Below are positions 38,558 through 49,311 of a stretch of DNA of 64,000 bases, in pieces. Position numbers and translations under genes: made by a program. Source of the DNA: Bacteroides propionicigenes (lineage in GTDB: Bacteria; Bacteroidota; Bacteroidia; Bacteroidales; Bacteroidaceae); contig NZ_JAHBBW010000012.1 of NCBI RefSeq assembly GCF_018390535.1, forward strand, positions 62,001 to 126,000. Direction: 5' to 3'. The notes beneath the pieces were generated by a model. The model saw nothing but the letters and a program-made list of their open reading frames with translations, had not been told where the DNA came from and did not search any database. How positions within the stretch are numbered: the stretch's first letter is position 1; each line of letters begins with the position of its first letter.

Positions 38558-41500
38558 ATGAAAGGAAATAAAGAACCGGTATGCAGATTCAGTATGGTCA
38601 AGTACAGAGCTAGTGCTTTACTATTGTGCCTATTATGGATATGCATTGATTTATTAGCACAAACATCTCCTGATAAAGTGATAGTGGAGGGTGTAGTTTA
38701 TGACCAAAGTGGATTTCCGCTGATTGGTGTAAATATTGTAGAGAAAGAAAATGCTTCAAGTGGGATCATTACTGATATTGATGGGCATTTTAGTATGAAT
38801 GTATCTCGAAACGCTACTTTGGTATTTTCTTATGTTGGTTTTGAGAAGAAAGAACTACAATTGGTTAGTTTAAAATCCTTAACTAATTTAAAGATTGAAT
38901 TGGAAGATGATACTCAAAAATTGACAGAAGTTGTGGTGGTGGGTTATGGTGTGCAGAAAAAAGCATCAATCGTTGGTGCTATTACTCAGGCTAAAGGTGA
39001 TGATTTATTGAAGGTAGGAGGAACTACCAATGTATCCAGCGCTCTTACAGGTATGCTTCCTGGAGTTACAGCAATACAGTCGAGTGGAGAGCCGGGTAGT
39101 GATCAGGCACAGATAGTCATTCGAGGAAAATCTACTTGGGGAAGCACAGACCCTCTAATTTTAGTAGATGGAATTGAACGTAGTTTTAATGATATTGATC
39201 CTAATGAGATTGAGAGTTTATCAGTGTTAAAAGATGCATCTGCTACTGCTGTATATGGAGTAAAAGGTGCTAATGGTGTAATTTTAGTGACTACTAAACG
39301 GGGAAAAGAAGGTAAAATTAAAATTAATTTCTCTTCAAATTTCGGTTTGAAAGAGCCTATAAATAATTATGAGGTACTGGATAGATTGACTGCAATGGAT
39401 TTAGCTAGTGAGGCTCATGCCAATGAAGGACGTTGGGATAAGATCTATAGTGAAACCTATAAAAATAATTGGAGAAATAATACTGACCCTTATTTTTATC
39501 CAGAGCTTAATTGGAAAGATTTACTCTATAAGAAGGTTGCTTTTTCGCAACAATATAATTTGAATATGTCTGGTGGAACCTCTTTTGTTAAATACTTTGC
39601 TTCTATTGGTTATACAAAAGATGGAGATATTTTTAAAACAGAAAAGCAACCTGAATACGATCCGACTTTCAAATATGAGCGATATAATTATCGTACCAAT
39701 CTTGATATGGATGTAACTAACTACACTAAAATATCTGTGAACCTTGCTGGAGATATAGCTACTCGTAATCGCCCCCTATCATATATGGGAGGAGATCCAT
39801 TTAGTTCCTCATCGAGTTCCAACAATTCGAATCTATTTTCTTATATGTATCTAATGCCTAATTATGTTTATCCGTTAAGATATGAAAATGGCATTTTAGG
39901 TACAACTTCTATCGGGCGTTGGTGGAATCCCATTTACTCACTGAATTACCAGGGTAGTGCTACTCAGAAAACAAGTAGGTTATTTAGTGATGTAACTTTA
40001 AAGCAAAACTTAGATTTTATTACCAAAGGCTTGTCGGTACAGGCAAAGGTTTCGTATAACACTACATTTGCATATAATCGATTGATTAAAAAAGATATAG
40101 CTTGTATGTACTGGGAACCAGGGGCTGAGCCTATGTGGTTTCCTAATGATGAATGGGTGGAAAAACCGGCTGTATATGGTGGTGAGACATTAGATTACTC
40201 AATCAAAGATTTGTATTATGAAGCTTCGATTAATTATGCTCGTAAATTTGGTGATCATGATCTGTCTGTTTTAGGCGTTTTTAATCGTCGTAATTATGAA
40301 ACGAAGCGTACTGGAACATCATTGGTTGATTTCCCGAGCTATGAAGAAAGTTGGGTAGGACGTGTTACCTATAATTATAATAATCGCTATTTTGCGGAAT
40401 TTAATGGAGCATATACAGGTTCTGAAAAGTTTGCTCCAGGTAAGCGTTTTGGCTTCTTTCCTTCTATGGCAATAGGATGGATGATTACGGAAGAACCTTT
40501 TATAAAAAAAATGGATTTCTTGAGTTTCTTGACAAAAGCAAAGGTGAGATATTCATATGGTGAAGTTGGTAGTGACCATGGAGCTTCACGCTTTACATAT
40601 CTTACTCAATATTCTTCTGGTAGTAATGCTACATTTGGTGACGATAAAGCATATAATGATTATATATTATATTTTGAAAGTGGGGCTGCAAATGAGAATG
40701 CAACATGGGAAACGGCACGTAAGCAAAACTTAGGTATTGAACTATCATTTTTCAACAAGCTCAATCTTGTCATAGATTTCTTTAGTGAAAAACGTGATGG
40801 TATATTAATGAAAAGAGCTAATACTGTTCCCATATGGTTTGGTCAAACTGCTCCATATGCGAATTTAGGTAAGACTAAAAATCATGGTTATGAGATAGAG
40901 GCAGAATGGCGTGATAATATTACTGATTTTCAATATTATCTTAAAGCCGGCTTCTCATTTCAAGAAAACAGAGTCGTGTTTCGTGATGATCCCATAAATC
41001 GTTTAGAATATCAAAAAAGTGCGGGTAAGCCAATAGGATATTCATCTAGATTGGATCAGATTGATATTAATCGTTCATGGGATGATGTATACAATACACC
41101 AGCCTCTATTTGGCAAAATGATTTCAGGCAACCGGGAGATTTTGTTTATAATGATTATAACGGTGATGGTGTAATTGATGATAATGATAAAGTTCCTATG
41201 AAATTAACTTCAGATCCAGCTTATACTTATTCATTTACACTTGGATTTAATTATAAGAACTTTGGTTTTAGGGCTTTATTTTATGGAGTAGCTGGAGTTG
41301 AAAAACGAACTTCCTTTTTGTGGGAATTTCCTTATGATTATGATATGGCATGGCCTGAAAGTTTAGAACGTTGGCACTGGAATAATGTGAATGCCAATAG
41401 ACCTCGTTTAAGTATGAAGAATACAGCGCATATTCGTGAGTCTTCAACATATGGTTTGATGGATGCTTCTTATTTTAGATTAAAAACATTAGAGTTATCC

Positions 41501-41683
41501 TATGATATAAAGGCTGAAGTATTGCGTCGTTTTGTAGGCATAAACAATATGCAGGTTTATGTTAATGGTAACAACTTATTCACGATTACTTCATTTGATA
41601 ACCGGATCGATCCGGAATCAGGAGGATCGGGCAGTTACCCTTTGACACGTAGATATAATATGGGATTCAGATTAACTTTCTAA
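38558..41683 (+). CDS. SusC-family TonB-dependent transporter (island, pair 1)
   Basis: 1041 residues. A signal peptide (hydrophobic LLLCLLWICIDLLAQ after a basic 16-residue leader) is followed by a CarboxypepD_reg-like domain (VEGVVYDQSGFPLIGVNIVEK), the plug motif EVVVVGYGVQKKASIVGAI, the plug with LILVDGIERSFNDIDPNEIE, and the barrel ending MGFRLTF. No STN domain. A SusD gene follows 13 bp later. It imports the island's glycan. Codon use is AT-rich compared with the SusC at 993. Confidence 0.95.
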   Translation: MKGNKEPVCRFSMVKYRASALLLCLLWICIDLLAQTSPDKVIVEGVVYDQSGFPLIGVNIVEKENASSGIITDIDGHFSMNVSRNATLVFSYVGFEKKELQLVSLKSLTNLKIELEDDTQKLTEVVVVGYGVQKKASIVGAITQAKGDDLLKVGGTTNVSSALTGMLPGVTAIQSSGEPGSDQAQIVIRGKSTWGSTDPLILVDGIERSFNDIDPNEIESLSVLKDASATAVYGVKGANGVILVTTKRGKEGKIKINFSSNFGLKEPINNYEVLDRLTAMDLASEAHANEGRWDKIYSETYKNNWRNNTDPYFYPELNWKDLLYKKVAFSQQYNLNMSGGTSFVKYFASIGYTKDGDIFKTEKQPEYDPTFKYERYNYRTNLDMDVTNYTKISVNLAGDIATRNRPLSYMGGDPFSSSSSSNNSNLFSYMYLMPNYVYPLRYENGILGTTSIGRWWNPIYSLNYQGSATQKTSRLFSDVTLKQNLDFITKGLSVQAKVSYNTTFAYNRLIKKDIACMYWEPGAEPMWFPNDEWVEKPAVYGGETLDYSIKDLYYEASINYARKFGDHDLSVLGVFNRRNYETKRTGTSLVDFPSYEESWVGRVTYNYNNRYFAEFNGAYTGSEKFAPGKRFGFFPSMAIGWMITEEPFIKKMDFLSFLTKAKVRYSYGEVGSDHGASRFTYLTQYSSGSNATFGDDKAYNDYILYFESGAANENATWETARKQNLGIELSFFNKLNLVIDFFSEKRDGILMKRANTVPIWFGQTAPYANLGKTKNHGYEIEAEWRDNITDFQYYLKAGFSFQENRVVFRDDPINRLEYQKSAGKPIGYSSRLDQIDINRSWDDVYNTPASIWQNDFRQPGDFVYNDYNGDGVIDDNDKVPMKLTSDPAYTYSFTLGFNYKNFGFRALFYGVAGVEKRTSFLWEFPYDYDMAWPESLERWHWNNVNANRPRLSMKNTAHIRESSTYGLMDASYFRLKTLELSYDIKAEVLRRFVGINNMQVYVNGNNLFTITSFDNRIDPESGGSGSYPLTRRYNMGFRLTF

Positions 41684-41696
41684 ATACTAATATATT

Positions 41697-43481
41697 ATGA
41701 AAAATAAAAGTATATATCTAATTTTATCAGTCTTCATGCTACTTAGCTCATGTGAAGATTATTTGGATAAATCACCAGATATGGGAATTACAGATAAGGA
41801 AGTATTCCAGAATTATTTATCCTATAGAGGGGTTTTAGATAAAGTATATGTATTAACATGTGATCCTTTTCTTTCTACTCATGGTGGAGGACGTTTTGCC
41901 TTTGGTGACGAGGGGCTGTGTACTGCAAAAGGAACTTGTCATAGAGATTTGAATGACGGTAATTTTATGCTTACTAAAGATAACTTGGAATTAGGCTGGT
42001 ACACAGGTGAAGCCATGAATTCAGTGGCTACCAATAAAATGCCAATAATTGCTATGGCTATGCGAAATTTGCGTACTGTTAATTTATGTATTAGTCGTAT
42101 AGATGATCTGCAAGATGCTACTTCAGAACAGCGTGATCATCTGTTAGGTCAAGCTTATTTTTTTAGGGCTTGGAATTATTTTGAGATAATTCGTCGTTGG
42201 GGAGGTATGTTCAAGTTTGATAAAGTATTCCTGTCGGACGATGATATGGATTTTCCTCGTTTGTCTTACCATGAATCAACAGACTGGCTTGTTTCAGATC
42301 TTGAGCTTGCATATCAGCTGTTACCAGAGAAATGGGGAGCGTCAGAAAAAGGGCGTGTTACAAAAGCGGCTGCATTGGCTCTTAAAAGTATGGCACTTCT
42401 TTATTCAGCCAGCCCTTCAATGTGTCCTGAATTAAATTACAATTATGATCTTGAGATTTGTAAAAAGGCAGCTACGGCAGCATGGGAAGCTATTGATTAT
42501 ATTAATCGAACGGGTTGCAATAGATTAATGCCAGGAAAAACAGCAGAAGAATATTCTAAGATATTTTATAATAAGGATATCATGGCTAGTGATGAGGCCA
42601 TTTTTTATCAGACTAAAAGAAATGGAAAGCGTGCTATTAGCGAATGGAATGCTAATTTCGTACCGAATTCGATGTGTGCTGCTAATGTACATTGTGCGTC
42701 TCCTACACAAAATATGGTAGATATGTTTGAAATGGCTGATGGACGTACGATCAAAGATGCAGGTGCTGATTACGATGATCAAAATCCTTATGTGAATCGT
42801 GATCCTCGGTTCTATTATGATATCTTGTACAATGGAGTGAAATGGGGAAATAATAAAGGTGTTCCTCATTATTTCGAATTATGGGAGTATAACACATATG
42901 ATAACTCAAAATCAGCAGATATGATGGCTCTGTTCTCACAGACATATAATCCGCGTTGTCCATATCTTATTCGAAAATGGTGGCCTGAAACAGCCAATAA
43001 GTGGGAAAATGATTATAACTATTATATGCCTGCCATTTATATTAGGGTAGCACAGCTTTATCTTGATTTTGCCGAAGCGGCTAATGAAGCGTACGGACCC
43101 GAAACGAAGGTACCGGGTACGGATATGTCTGCTGTAGATGCTATTAATATTATTCGTAATAGAGTAGGAGCTGTTCCGGTTAGAAGTGAATACAAAGCTA
43201 ATAAAGAAGTTTTCAGAGATCGTATTCGTAATGAAAGAGCCGTAGAGTTATGCTTTGAAGATCATCGTTGGTATGATATCCGTCGTTGGAGAATAGCCAA
43301 AGATGTAGTAAAGGTTATTTATAAAGCTGTAATTACTCGGACTGGTAAAGAACAGTTTCGATTTGAATATATGGAACATCCTGATTACAAGCGTGTATTC
43401 GAAGATAAACATTATTGGTATCCGATACCTAAGAGCCAAATGGAAATGCTTAATAATGTAGAGCAAAATCCTGGTTGGTAG
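41697..43481 (+). CDS. SusD/RagB-family glycan-binding lipoprotein (island, pair 1)
   Basis: 594 residues. Lipobox LLSSC at residues 15-19, then EDYLDKSPDMGITDKEVF. TPR helices (QAYFFRAWNYFEIIRRWGG) and the C-terminal SusD domain (IYIRVAQLYLDFAEAANEAYG, RDRIRNERAVELCFEDHRWYDIRRW) are present, ending NNVEQNPGW. It partners the SusC just upstream. Confidence 0.95.
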   Translation: MKNKSIYLILSVFMLLSSCEDYLDKSPDMGITDKEVFQNYLSYRGVLDKVYVLTCDPFLSTHGGGRFAFGDEGLCTAKGTCHRDLNDGNFMLTKDNLELGWYTGEAMNSVATNKMPIIAMAMRNLRTVNLCISRIDDLQDATSEQRDHLLGQAYFFRAWNYFEIIRRWGGMFKFDKVFLSDDDMDFPRLSYHESTDWLVSDLELAYQLLPEKWGASEKGRVTKAAALALKSMALLYSASPSMCPELNYNYDLEICKKAATAAWEAIDYINRTGCNRLMPGKTAEEYSKIFYNKDIMASDEAIFYQTKRNGKRAISEWNANFVPNSMCAANVHCASPTQNMVDMFEMADGRTIKDAGADYDDQNPYVNRDPRFYYDILYNGVKWGNNKGVPHYFELWEYNTYDNSKSADMMALFSQTYNPRCPYLIRKWWPETANKWENDYNYYMPAIYIRVAQLYLDFAEAANEAYGPETKVPGTDMSAVDAINIIRNRVGAVPVRSEYKANKEVFRDRIRNERAVELCFEDHRWYDIRRWRIAKDVVKVIYKAVITRTGKEQFRFEYMEHPDYKRVFEDKHYWYPIPKSQMEMLNNVEQNPGW

Positions 43482-43512
43482 AAAAATAACTATAAATTTT
43501 AATTTGTAGGAT

Positions 43513-46500
43513 ATGAAAACATTATATATATATATTATTCTGATGCTTCTGTTGCCATTCTTTTCAGAAAGTAACATTTATGCACAGAAAAAAAGCAAAC
43601 AATATTCTGAGATAACAGCAAAAGTTGTTGATAAAGAAGGAAATCCGATACAATCGGTAAAAATAACGGTTGATGAAGGTCTTTTTGAGTCGTTTACAGA
43701 TAAACAAGGAGTATTTTCCCTAAAAGTAACTAATAACAGTACATTAGTATTTGATATGCTTGGATATGATTCTAAATATTTGGAAGTATCCGCAATCAAA
43801 CAGAATCCTGTAGTAATAATGGAAAAATCTATTCCTTATGGTGGAGTGGAAGACAAAGTAGAACTGCCATTTAGGGAAACTGTAGCTCGGGAAGTAGTGG
43901 GTGCCATATCAACTATAGGTGAGGATATTATTTCCAAATCCAATCAAATGAACGTGTTAAACATACTTTCTGGTAAAGCTCCTGGTCTAAATGTATCACA
44001 AGTACCAGCGGAACCGGGACGCTCAGCTACTATACTTAATATACGAGGCCTATCTCGTTCTACGACTGATAATGCTCCATTGATTATCATTGATGGTATT
44101 GAACGCCCTTTAGAAGATTTGACTCCGGAAGAGATAGAATCAATTACTGTTCTGAAAGATGCTACTTCTAAAATATTATATGGTCCTAAAGCTGTGAATG
44201 GAGTGTTGTTAGTAAAGACTAAGCGAGGGATAAAGTATAAAAGGGAACGACAATTTAATATTGAATTTGGAGCACAGCTCCCTGTGCGTATGCCTGAATA
44301 CTTAAATTCGGCTGATTATGCAACCATGTATAATCAGGCAAGATTTAATGATGGTTTATCACCTTACTATACTCAGGCTGATATTGATGGTTATCGCATG
44401 AAAACTAATTCGATACTTTATCCCGACGTTGATTTTCATAAGCTGTGTTTAAATGACCATATGAGTTATAGAAAAGCAATAGCACAGTTTCGTGGTGGAA
44501 ATGAAGCAGCCCAATATTATGTAAATGCTACCTATGCTGGTTACGGTGGATATGAGGCTATAGGCAATAGCAATACTTCCAATAAATTCAATTTACGCGT
44601 AAATCTTGATTATAAAGTAAATGATTGGTTAAAGGCGTTCGTTGACATTGCAGGACAAATGGAGTTTTACACAACTAACTATATGTTAGCTGATGAACTT
44701 TTTTTTCGTTTATCTTCACATCGGCCAAACGCTTATCCCGTAAGATTCAGTGACCCAGAGAACTCTGAAACAGAAATTTATGGTGCTATGGAGAATGCTA
44801 ATCTTGCTTCATCACGTGAAAATATATATGCTGAAATGCTATTAGGAGGTTCTAAAGAAAATACAGTCAGAAAGGGACAAACTAATATTGGTCTTGACTT
44901 GAGTTTGGATCGGTATGTCAAAGGGTTAAGTGCCAAAGCTTATGTAACATTTGATGTTTATAACTATTTAGTAGTAGGTAAGAATGAGAATTTTTCTTCC
45001 TATCGTCCTCTTTTTAGTAAAAATAGCTTAATAGGAAAAGAATTGCTAACAGTAGAGAAGAAAGTATCTGATAAAAGTAGAATTGAAGACCAAATGTATC
45101 GTAACTATGGTTATTTTGGACAACTGAGCTATGATCGTATATTTCGAACAAAACATCAATTAAAATCTGACTTAGTAATATTTCAAAGTAAACGGGAAAA
45201 TTTGGGATCTTCACAAGATGATGTAAACAGAACTTTTGCGCTTCGTACAAATTATGTGTACAATAAAAAGTGGATTGCAGAATTGGATATGGCGGTAATG
45301 GGTAGCTCTCGTTTTGCAAAAGGAAATCGTTATGGCTATTTCCCAACAGTGGGGCTTGCTTGGATTGCTTCAGAAGAAAAATTTTTAAAAGATAAAGAAT
45401 GGCTTGATTTCTTGAAAATAAAAGCTAGTACGGGGTTATTGGGTACTGATAATTATTTTGATTTTTTCCTATTTGAGTCTCGTTGGAATACTAACCAAAG
45501 CACGCATTTTGGTCCCAAACTAGAGGAAGATATAAATACATCAACTTTGGTACATGTAGGAAATCCAGATTTGACATGGGAAAAATCATTTGAAATAAAT
45601 ATTGGAGCAGAAGCATCATTCTTGAATTGTCTAACTGCTAATTTTAACTATTTTAATAATTATCGTTATGACATTCTTACTCCTATTACATCATTTAGTT
45701 CTATAAATGGGGGTGAATTGATGTATAGGAATTATGGAAGCGTACGCAATCAGGGAATAGAATTGGCATTAGAATATTCAGGTAATATTGGAAAATTTCA
45801 TTATTCAATAGGTGGGAATACTATATGGAGCAAAGCTGTATATGAGAAAGCAGATGATATGGAAGGATTACCTTCAAACCGTAAAAAGGAGGGCAAGCCG
45901 CTTGATACCTATTTTGGACTGATGGCTGAAGGGCTTTTCAAAAGTAAAGATGAAATAGCTACACATCCTGTACAAGATTTTGGTCCTATACAGATTGGTG
46001 ATGTAAAGTATACAAATATAAATAATGATAGTCGTATAAATGAGAATGATATGTTGCCAATCGGTAACGAATATCCACGTTTTCAATTTGGTCTGAATAT
46101 TAATTTGGCATATAAGGGTTTTGAACTTTCTTTATCAGGTTCAGGTATGGCCCAATATGACATATATTTGAACAATTCATATTATTGGATGAGAGAAGAT
46201 CAGAAATATTCCACATTTGTTAAAGAATATTTTAACCCATCTACTGGTGAGGGTAAATTCCCACGACTCAGCACACAGCAGAACCAAAATAATTACCGTT
46301 CTTCTTCTTTATGGATGCGTAGCGGAAACTTTTTCAAGTTACGTGATGCAATGTTTAGTTATTCATTACCTCAGAATATAGCGAATAAGATGACACTAAA
46401 ACAAGTGAAACTGTTCGTAAGAGGGTCTAATTTATTCACAATTTCTTCCATAAAGGATCTTGATCCAGAATATATTGATGCAGGTGTAACTGGGTATCCT

Positions 46501-46542
46501 TTCTTCCGCTCATTTACAGGAGGAATTAATGTTGTATTCTAA
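43513..46542 (+). CDS. SusC-family TonB-dependent transporter (island, pair 2)
   Basis: 1009 residues with a signal peptide (MLLLPFFSESNIYAQ). The CarboxypepD_reg-like domain is at about 33-110 (AKVVDKEGNPIQSVKITVDEG). The plug carries LNIRGLSRSTTDNAPLIIID and ESITVLKDATSKILYGPKAV. The barrel runs to GGINVVF. The usual VVVVGYG TonB-proximal motif is replaced by a longer KVELPFRETVAREVVGAI stretch, so it belongs to a different SusC branch from pair 1 rather than being a recent duplicate. SusD follows after 29 bp. Confidence 0.93.
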   Translation: MKTLYIYIILMLLLPFFSESNIYAQKKSKQYSEITAKVVDKEGNPIQSVKITVDEGLFESFTDKQGVFSLKVTNNSTLVFDMLGYDSKYLEVSAIKQNPVVIMEKSIPYGGVEDKVELPFRETVAREVVGAISTIGEDIISKSNQMNVLNILSGKAPGLNVSQVPAEPGRSATILNIRGLSRSTTDNAPLIIIDGIERPLEDLTPEEIESITVLKDATSKILYGPKAVNGVLLVKTKRGIKYKRERQFNIEFGAQLPVRMPEYLNSADYATMYNQARFNDGLSPYYTQADIDGYRMKTNSILYPDVDFHKLCLNDHMSYRKAIAQFRGGNEAAQYYVNATYAGYGGYEAIGNSNTSNKFNLRVNLDYKVNDWLKAFVDIAGQMEFYTTNYMLADELFFRLSSHRPNAYPVRFSDPENSETEIYGAMENANLASSRENIYAEMLLGGSKENTVRKGQTNIGLDLSLDRYVKGLSAKAYVTFDVYNYLVVGKNENFSSYRPLFSKNSLIGKELLTVEKKVSDKSRIEDQMYRNYGYFGQLSYDRIFRTKHQLKSDLVIFQSKRENLGSSQDDVNRTFALRTNYVYNKKWIAELDMAVMGSSRFAKGNRYGYFPTVGLAWIASEEKFLKDKEWLDFLKIKASTGLLGTDNYFDFFLFESRWNTNQSTHFGPKLEEDINTSTLVHVGNPDLTWEKSFEINIGAEASFLNCLTANFNYFNNYRYDILTPITSFSSINGGELMYRNYGSVRNQGIELALEYSGNIGKFHYSIGGNTIWSKAVYEKADDMEGLPSNRKKEGKPLDTYFGLMAEGLFKSKDEIATHPVQDFGPIQIGDVKYTNINNDSRINENDMLPIGNEYPRFQFGLNINLAYKGFELSLSGSGMAQYDIYLNNSYYWMREDQKYSTFVKEYFNPSTGEGKFPRLSTQQNQNNYRSSSLWMRSGNFFKLRDAMFSYSLPQNIANKMTLKQVKLFVRGSNLFTISSIKDLDPEYIDAGVTGYPFFRSFTGGINVVF

Positions 46543-46571
46543 TTGGAAAAACAAATATAAATCTATCGAAT

Positions 46572-48299
46572 ATGAAACTACAAGATATTATAAAACAATT
46601 ATTAGTTGTAGTCTTGGTTGGTCTATATGGATGTTCAGACTTTTTGGATCCCAAAATAGATGACAATTACAACGATGAAACTGTTTGGAATGACCGAACA
46701 TTTGCTATGGGAGCATTGGTAGATGGTTATGCTCAGCTACCTACTTACTATGATTGCTTTTCAAACAATTATCTTGATTGTGCTACCGATAATGCTGTAA
46801 CTAATGATTATAATACTCAGATTTTGAATATGGCTTTAGGTTCATGGCGTCCTGATTATAATCCTTTTGATACATGGACTAATTGTTATAGGCAAATTCG
46901 AAATATGAATTATTTTCTGGAACGGGCTTCACAAATTAAGTTTTCCAATAAAGATGAACTCAATACGATTATCCAACATCGTTCAAAAGGAGAAGCTTAT
47001 TTTCTAAGAGCATGGTACCAATTTGAGTTATTAAGCCGATTTGCAGGAATTGCTACAAACGGGCAGTTGTTAGGCTTCCCGATTGTCACAGCATCTCTGC
47101 CACAAGATGAAAATATCAAGCAAGCCCGTAATTCGTTTGATGATTGTGTAAAGCAGATATACGATGATATTGACAATAGTTTGTTATATCTTCCTAAAAA
47201 ATATGATGATGCAAATAATGCAGAATTGGGACCGACAAAAGAAGGTCGCGCTACCATGATAGCTGCAATGTGTTTGAAATCGCGTGTGGCACTTTATGCA
47301 GCGAGTCCATTATATACTGTAGAAAAAAATGAAGCTGAAAAAAACAAATTATGGGAATCTGCTGCTCAATATGCTATGGAGGCTATTCAGCTTAGTGGGA
47401 CTTCGTTGCCGGCAATGAAAGCTGACTTTTTTGAAAAGCCTGACCATGCTGAAGTTTTGTGGCGTAACTATCAAGAAGATATTAATACTCCTGAGCAAAA
47501 TAATTTCATTCCCCAGTTATATGGTTGGGGACGTACTAACCCGTCACAACAATTGGTGGATGCTTTCCCTATGAAAAACGGTTATCCTATTACTGATGTT
47601 GAACATAGCGGATATACACCTGATAATCCTTATATTGACCGTGATCCACGTTTTGATTTAGCAATTTTGTATAATGGTGCTATTTTTTCAAAAACAAAAG
47701 TTGAAACTTTTGAAGGGGGATTAGATACAGAAAGCAATAAAGAAAAGGCTACACGTACAGGTTATTATTTACGTAAGACTATAAGTGAAAATGTATCTCT
47801 CATTCCTGGACAAACTGTAACCAGAGCTAAACATCACTATTGTATTTTCCGTAAAGGCGAATTATGGTTGAACTATGCAGAAGCAGCTAACGAAGCTTGG
47901 GGACCTAAAGCTGATCCACTTGGGCTAGGTAAAACTGCAGAAACGATGTTAAAAGAATTACGTAAAAGGGCTGGAATAGATTCTGCAGATCCTTATCTTG
48001 GAGAAATGGCATCAGCTGGGAAAGATGAATTTCGTCAGTTGGTTCAGAATGAACGTCGTATTGAATTGTGTTTTGAAAATCATAGATTTTTTGATGTAAG
48101 GCGCTGGATGCTTCCTTTAGAGGTTATAAATACACCAGTAAAGGGGGTTACAATTCAAAAAAACGGTGACAAGTTTACATATGATTTTGACAGGGTTGTT
48201 GAAACGCGAAATTATCGAGATTATATGTATTATGGTCCCATTCCTGAAGCGGAAGTAAATAGTACCAATGGGCTAATTTTGCAAAATAAAGGATGGTAA
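46572..48299 (+). CDS. SusD/RagB-family glycan-binding lipoprotein (island, pair 2)
   Basis: 575 residues. Lipoprotein signal with VGLYGC, then SDFLDPKIDDNYNDETVW. The helical region has KGEAYFLRAWYQFELLSRFAG. The C-terminal SusD domain includes GELWLNYAEAANEAWGPKAD and VQNERRIELCFENHRFFDVRRW, ending GLILQNKGW. It shares little beyond family motifs with the pair-1 SusD, which again suggests two independently specialised uptake pairs. Confidence 0.95.
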   Translation: MKLQDIIKQLLVVVLVGLYGCSDFLDPKIDDNYNDETVWNDRTFAMGALVDGYAQLPTYYDCFSNNYLDCATDNAVTNDYNTQILNMALGSWRPDYNPFDTWTNCYRQIRNMNYFLERASQIKFSNKDELNTIIQHRSKGEAYFLRAWYQFELLSRFAGIATNGQLLGFPIVTASLPQDENIKQARNSFDDCVKQIYDDIDNSLLYLPKKYDDANNAELGPTKEGRATMIAAMCLKSRVALYAASPLYTVEKNEAEKNKLWESAAQYAMEAIQLSGTSLPAMKADFFEKPDHAEVLWRNYQEDINTPEQNNFIPQLYGWGRTNPSQQLVDAFPMKNGYPITDVEHSGYTPDNPYIDRDPRFDLAILYNGAIFSKTKVETFEGGLDTESNKEKATRTGYYLRKTISENVSLIPGQTVTRAKHHYCIFRKGELWLNYAEAANEAWGPKADPLGLGKTAETMLKELRKRAGIDSADPYLGEMASAGKDEFRQLVQNERRIELCFENHRFFDVRRWMLPLEVINTPVKGVTIQKNGDKFTYDFDRVVETRNYRDYMYYGPIPEAEVNSTNGLILQNKGW

Positions 48300-48348
48300 A
48301 ATGAGTATTCTCTTTTTTATATTTTAAAGATTAAAATCAAACAGTAAT

Positions 48349-49302
48349 ATGAAAGCTAAATTGTTTTTTTTATTAACGGTAATTTTATCTTTAACTTCTT
48401 GTCAGAAGTATGAAGATTTTATTGAGGATTTTGACTATTCCACTACTTATTTTGCGTATCAAAAGCCTGTACGTACAGTTTTTTCCGATGATCTGTCTAT
48501 TGAAATAGGTGTGGTATTAGGAGGAAAGCGTGAAAATAAAACTGATGAGAGAGTAACTTTTCAAATAGAACCGGAAATGTTGCAGGATGTTGATTATGTG
48601 GGGAGCAATCAGTTTAAACTATTACCGGAGGATTATTATTCATTGAGTGATAATAATACAATTATTATTCCTAAAGGAAAATTTTTGGGAACAGTCAGAT
48701 TGACCTTGAATAAAGAAAAATTTTTGATGGATCCTTTAGCAGTTGAAAGTACCTATGCTTTACCAATTCGAATAACTGAAAGTTCTACAGACCAGATTTT
48801 GAAAGGGGATATTGAGGCCGGTATTGCAGCTAAGGATTATACCATAGTAGTCATTAAATATATCAGTGAATATCATGGCGTGTACTATCATCGGGGGCAA
48901 CGGACATCGTATGATAATTTAGGAAATATGATTGAAACTTTAAAGTATGTTGGAGAACATGAAGAAGATATATATATAAAAAATCTGGTGTGGAATTTGG
49001 GGACTATCAATGCTTCAAGTTTGACTACAGATGGTGTTGCGGAATTTCTATCTGGGACTTCCAAATATTCAATGGTCTTGAATATTAATGAAAACAATAG
49101 TGTATCCATCTCGGATAATCTAAGTCCGGGGAGCTCTCAAATCACAGGTATCAAGGATCTTGGTGATTCTAAGTACGACAGAGAGAAAAAGCAATTCTAT
49201 TTGAATTATGAGTATATTGACGAAGCCAGCGGAATACGATATGTAATGGCTGATACTTTAATTTATCGTAATACTGAAATGGAACTGGAACTGTGGGATT
49301 AA
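48349..49302 (+). CDS. DUF1735/DUF4361-type surface lipoprotein, likely glycan-binding
   Basis: 317 residues with lipobox SLTSC at about residues 14-18. The N-terminal half (STTYFAYQKPVRTVFSDD, VVLGGKRENKTDERVTFQIE, YYSLSDNNTIIIPKGKFLGTV) matches the BT_3987-like DUF1735 adhesin fold. The C-terminal half (SEYHGVYYHRGQRTSYD to YVMADTLIYRN) looks like the DUF4361 lipocalin-like domain. Such proteins follow SusCD pairs and are thought to bind glycan at the surface. It probably serves pair 2. Confidence 0.75.
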   Translation: MKAKLFFLLTVILSLTSCQKYEDFIEDFDYSTTYFAYQKPVRTVFSDDLSIEIGVVLGGKRENKTDERVTFQIEPEMLQDVDYVGSNQFKLLPEDYYSLSDNNTIIIPKGKFLGTVRLTLNKEKFLMDPLAVESTYALPIRITESSTDQILKGDIEAGIAAKDYTIVVIKYISEYHGVYYHRGQRTSYDNLGNMIETLKYVGEHEEDIYIKNLVWNLGTINASSLTTDGVAEFLSGTSKYSMVLNINENNSVSISDNLSPGSSQITGIKDLGDSKYDREKKQFYLNYEYIDEASGIRYVMADTLIYRNTEMELELWD

Positions 49303-49311
49303 GATATACGA

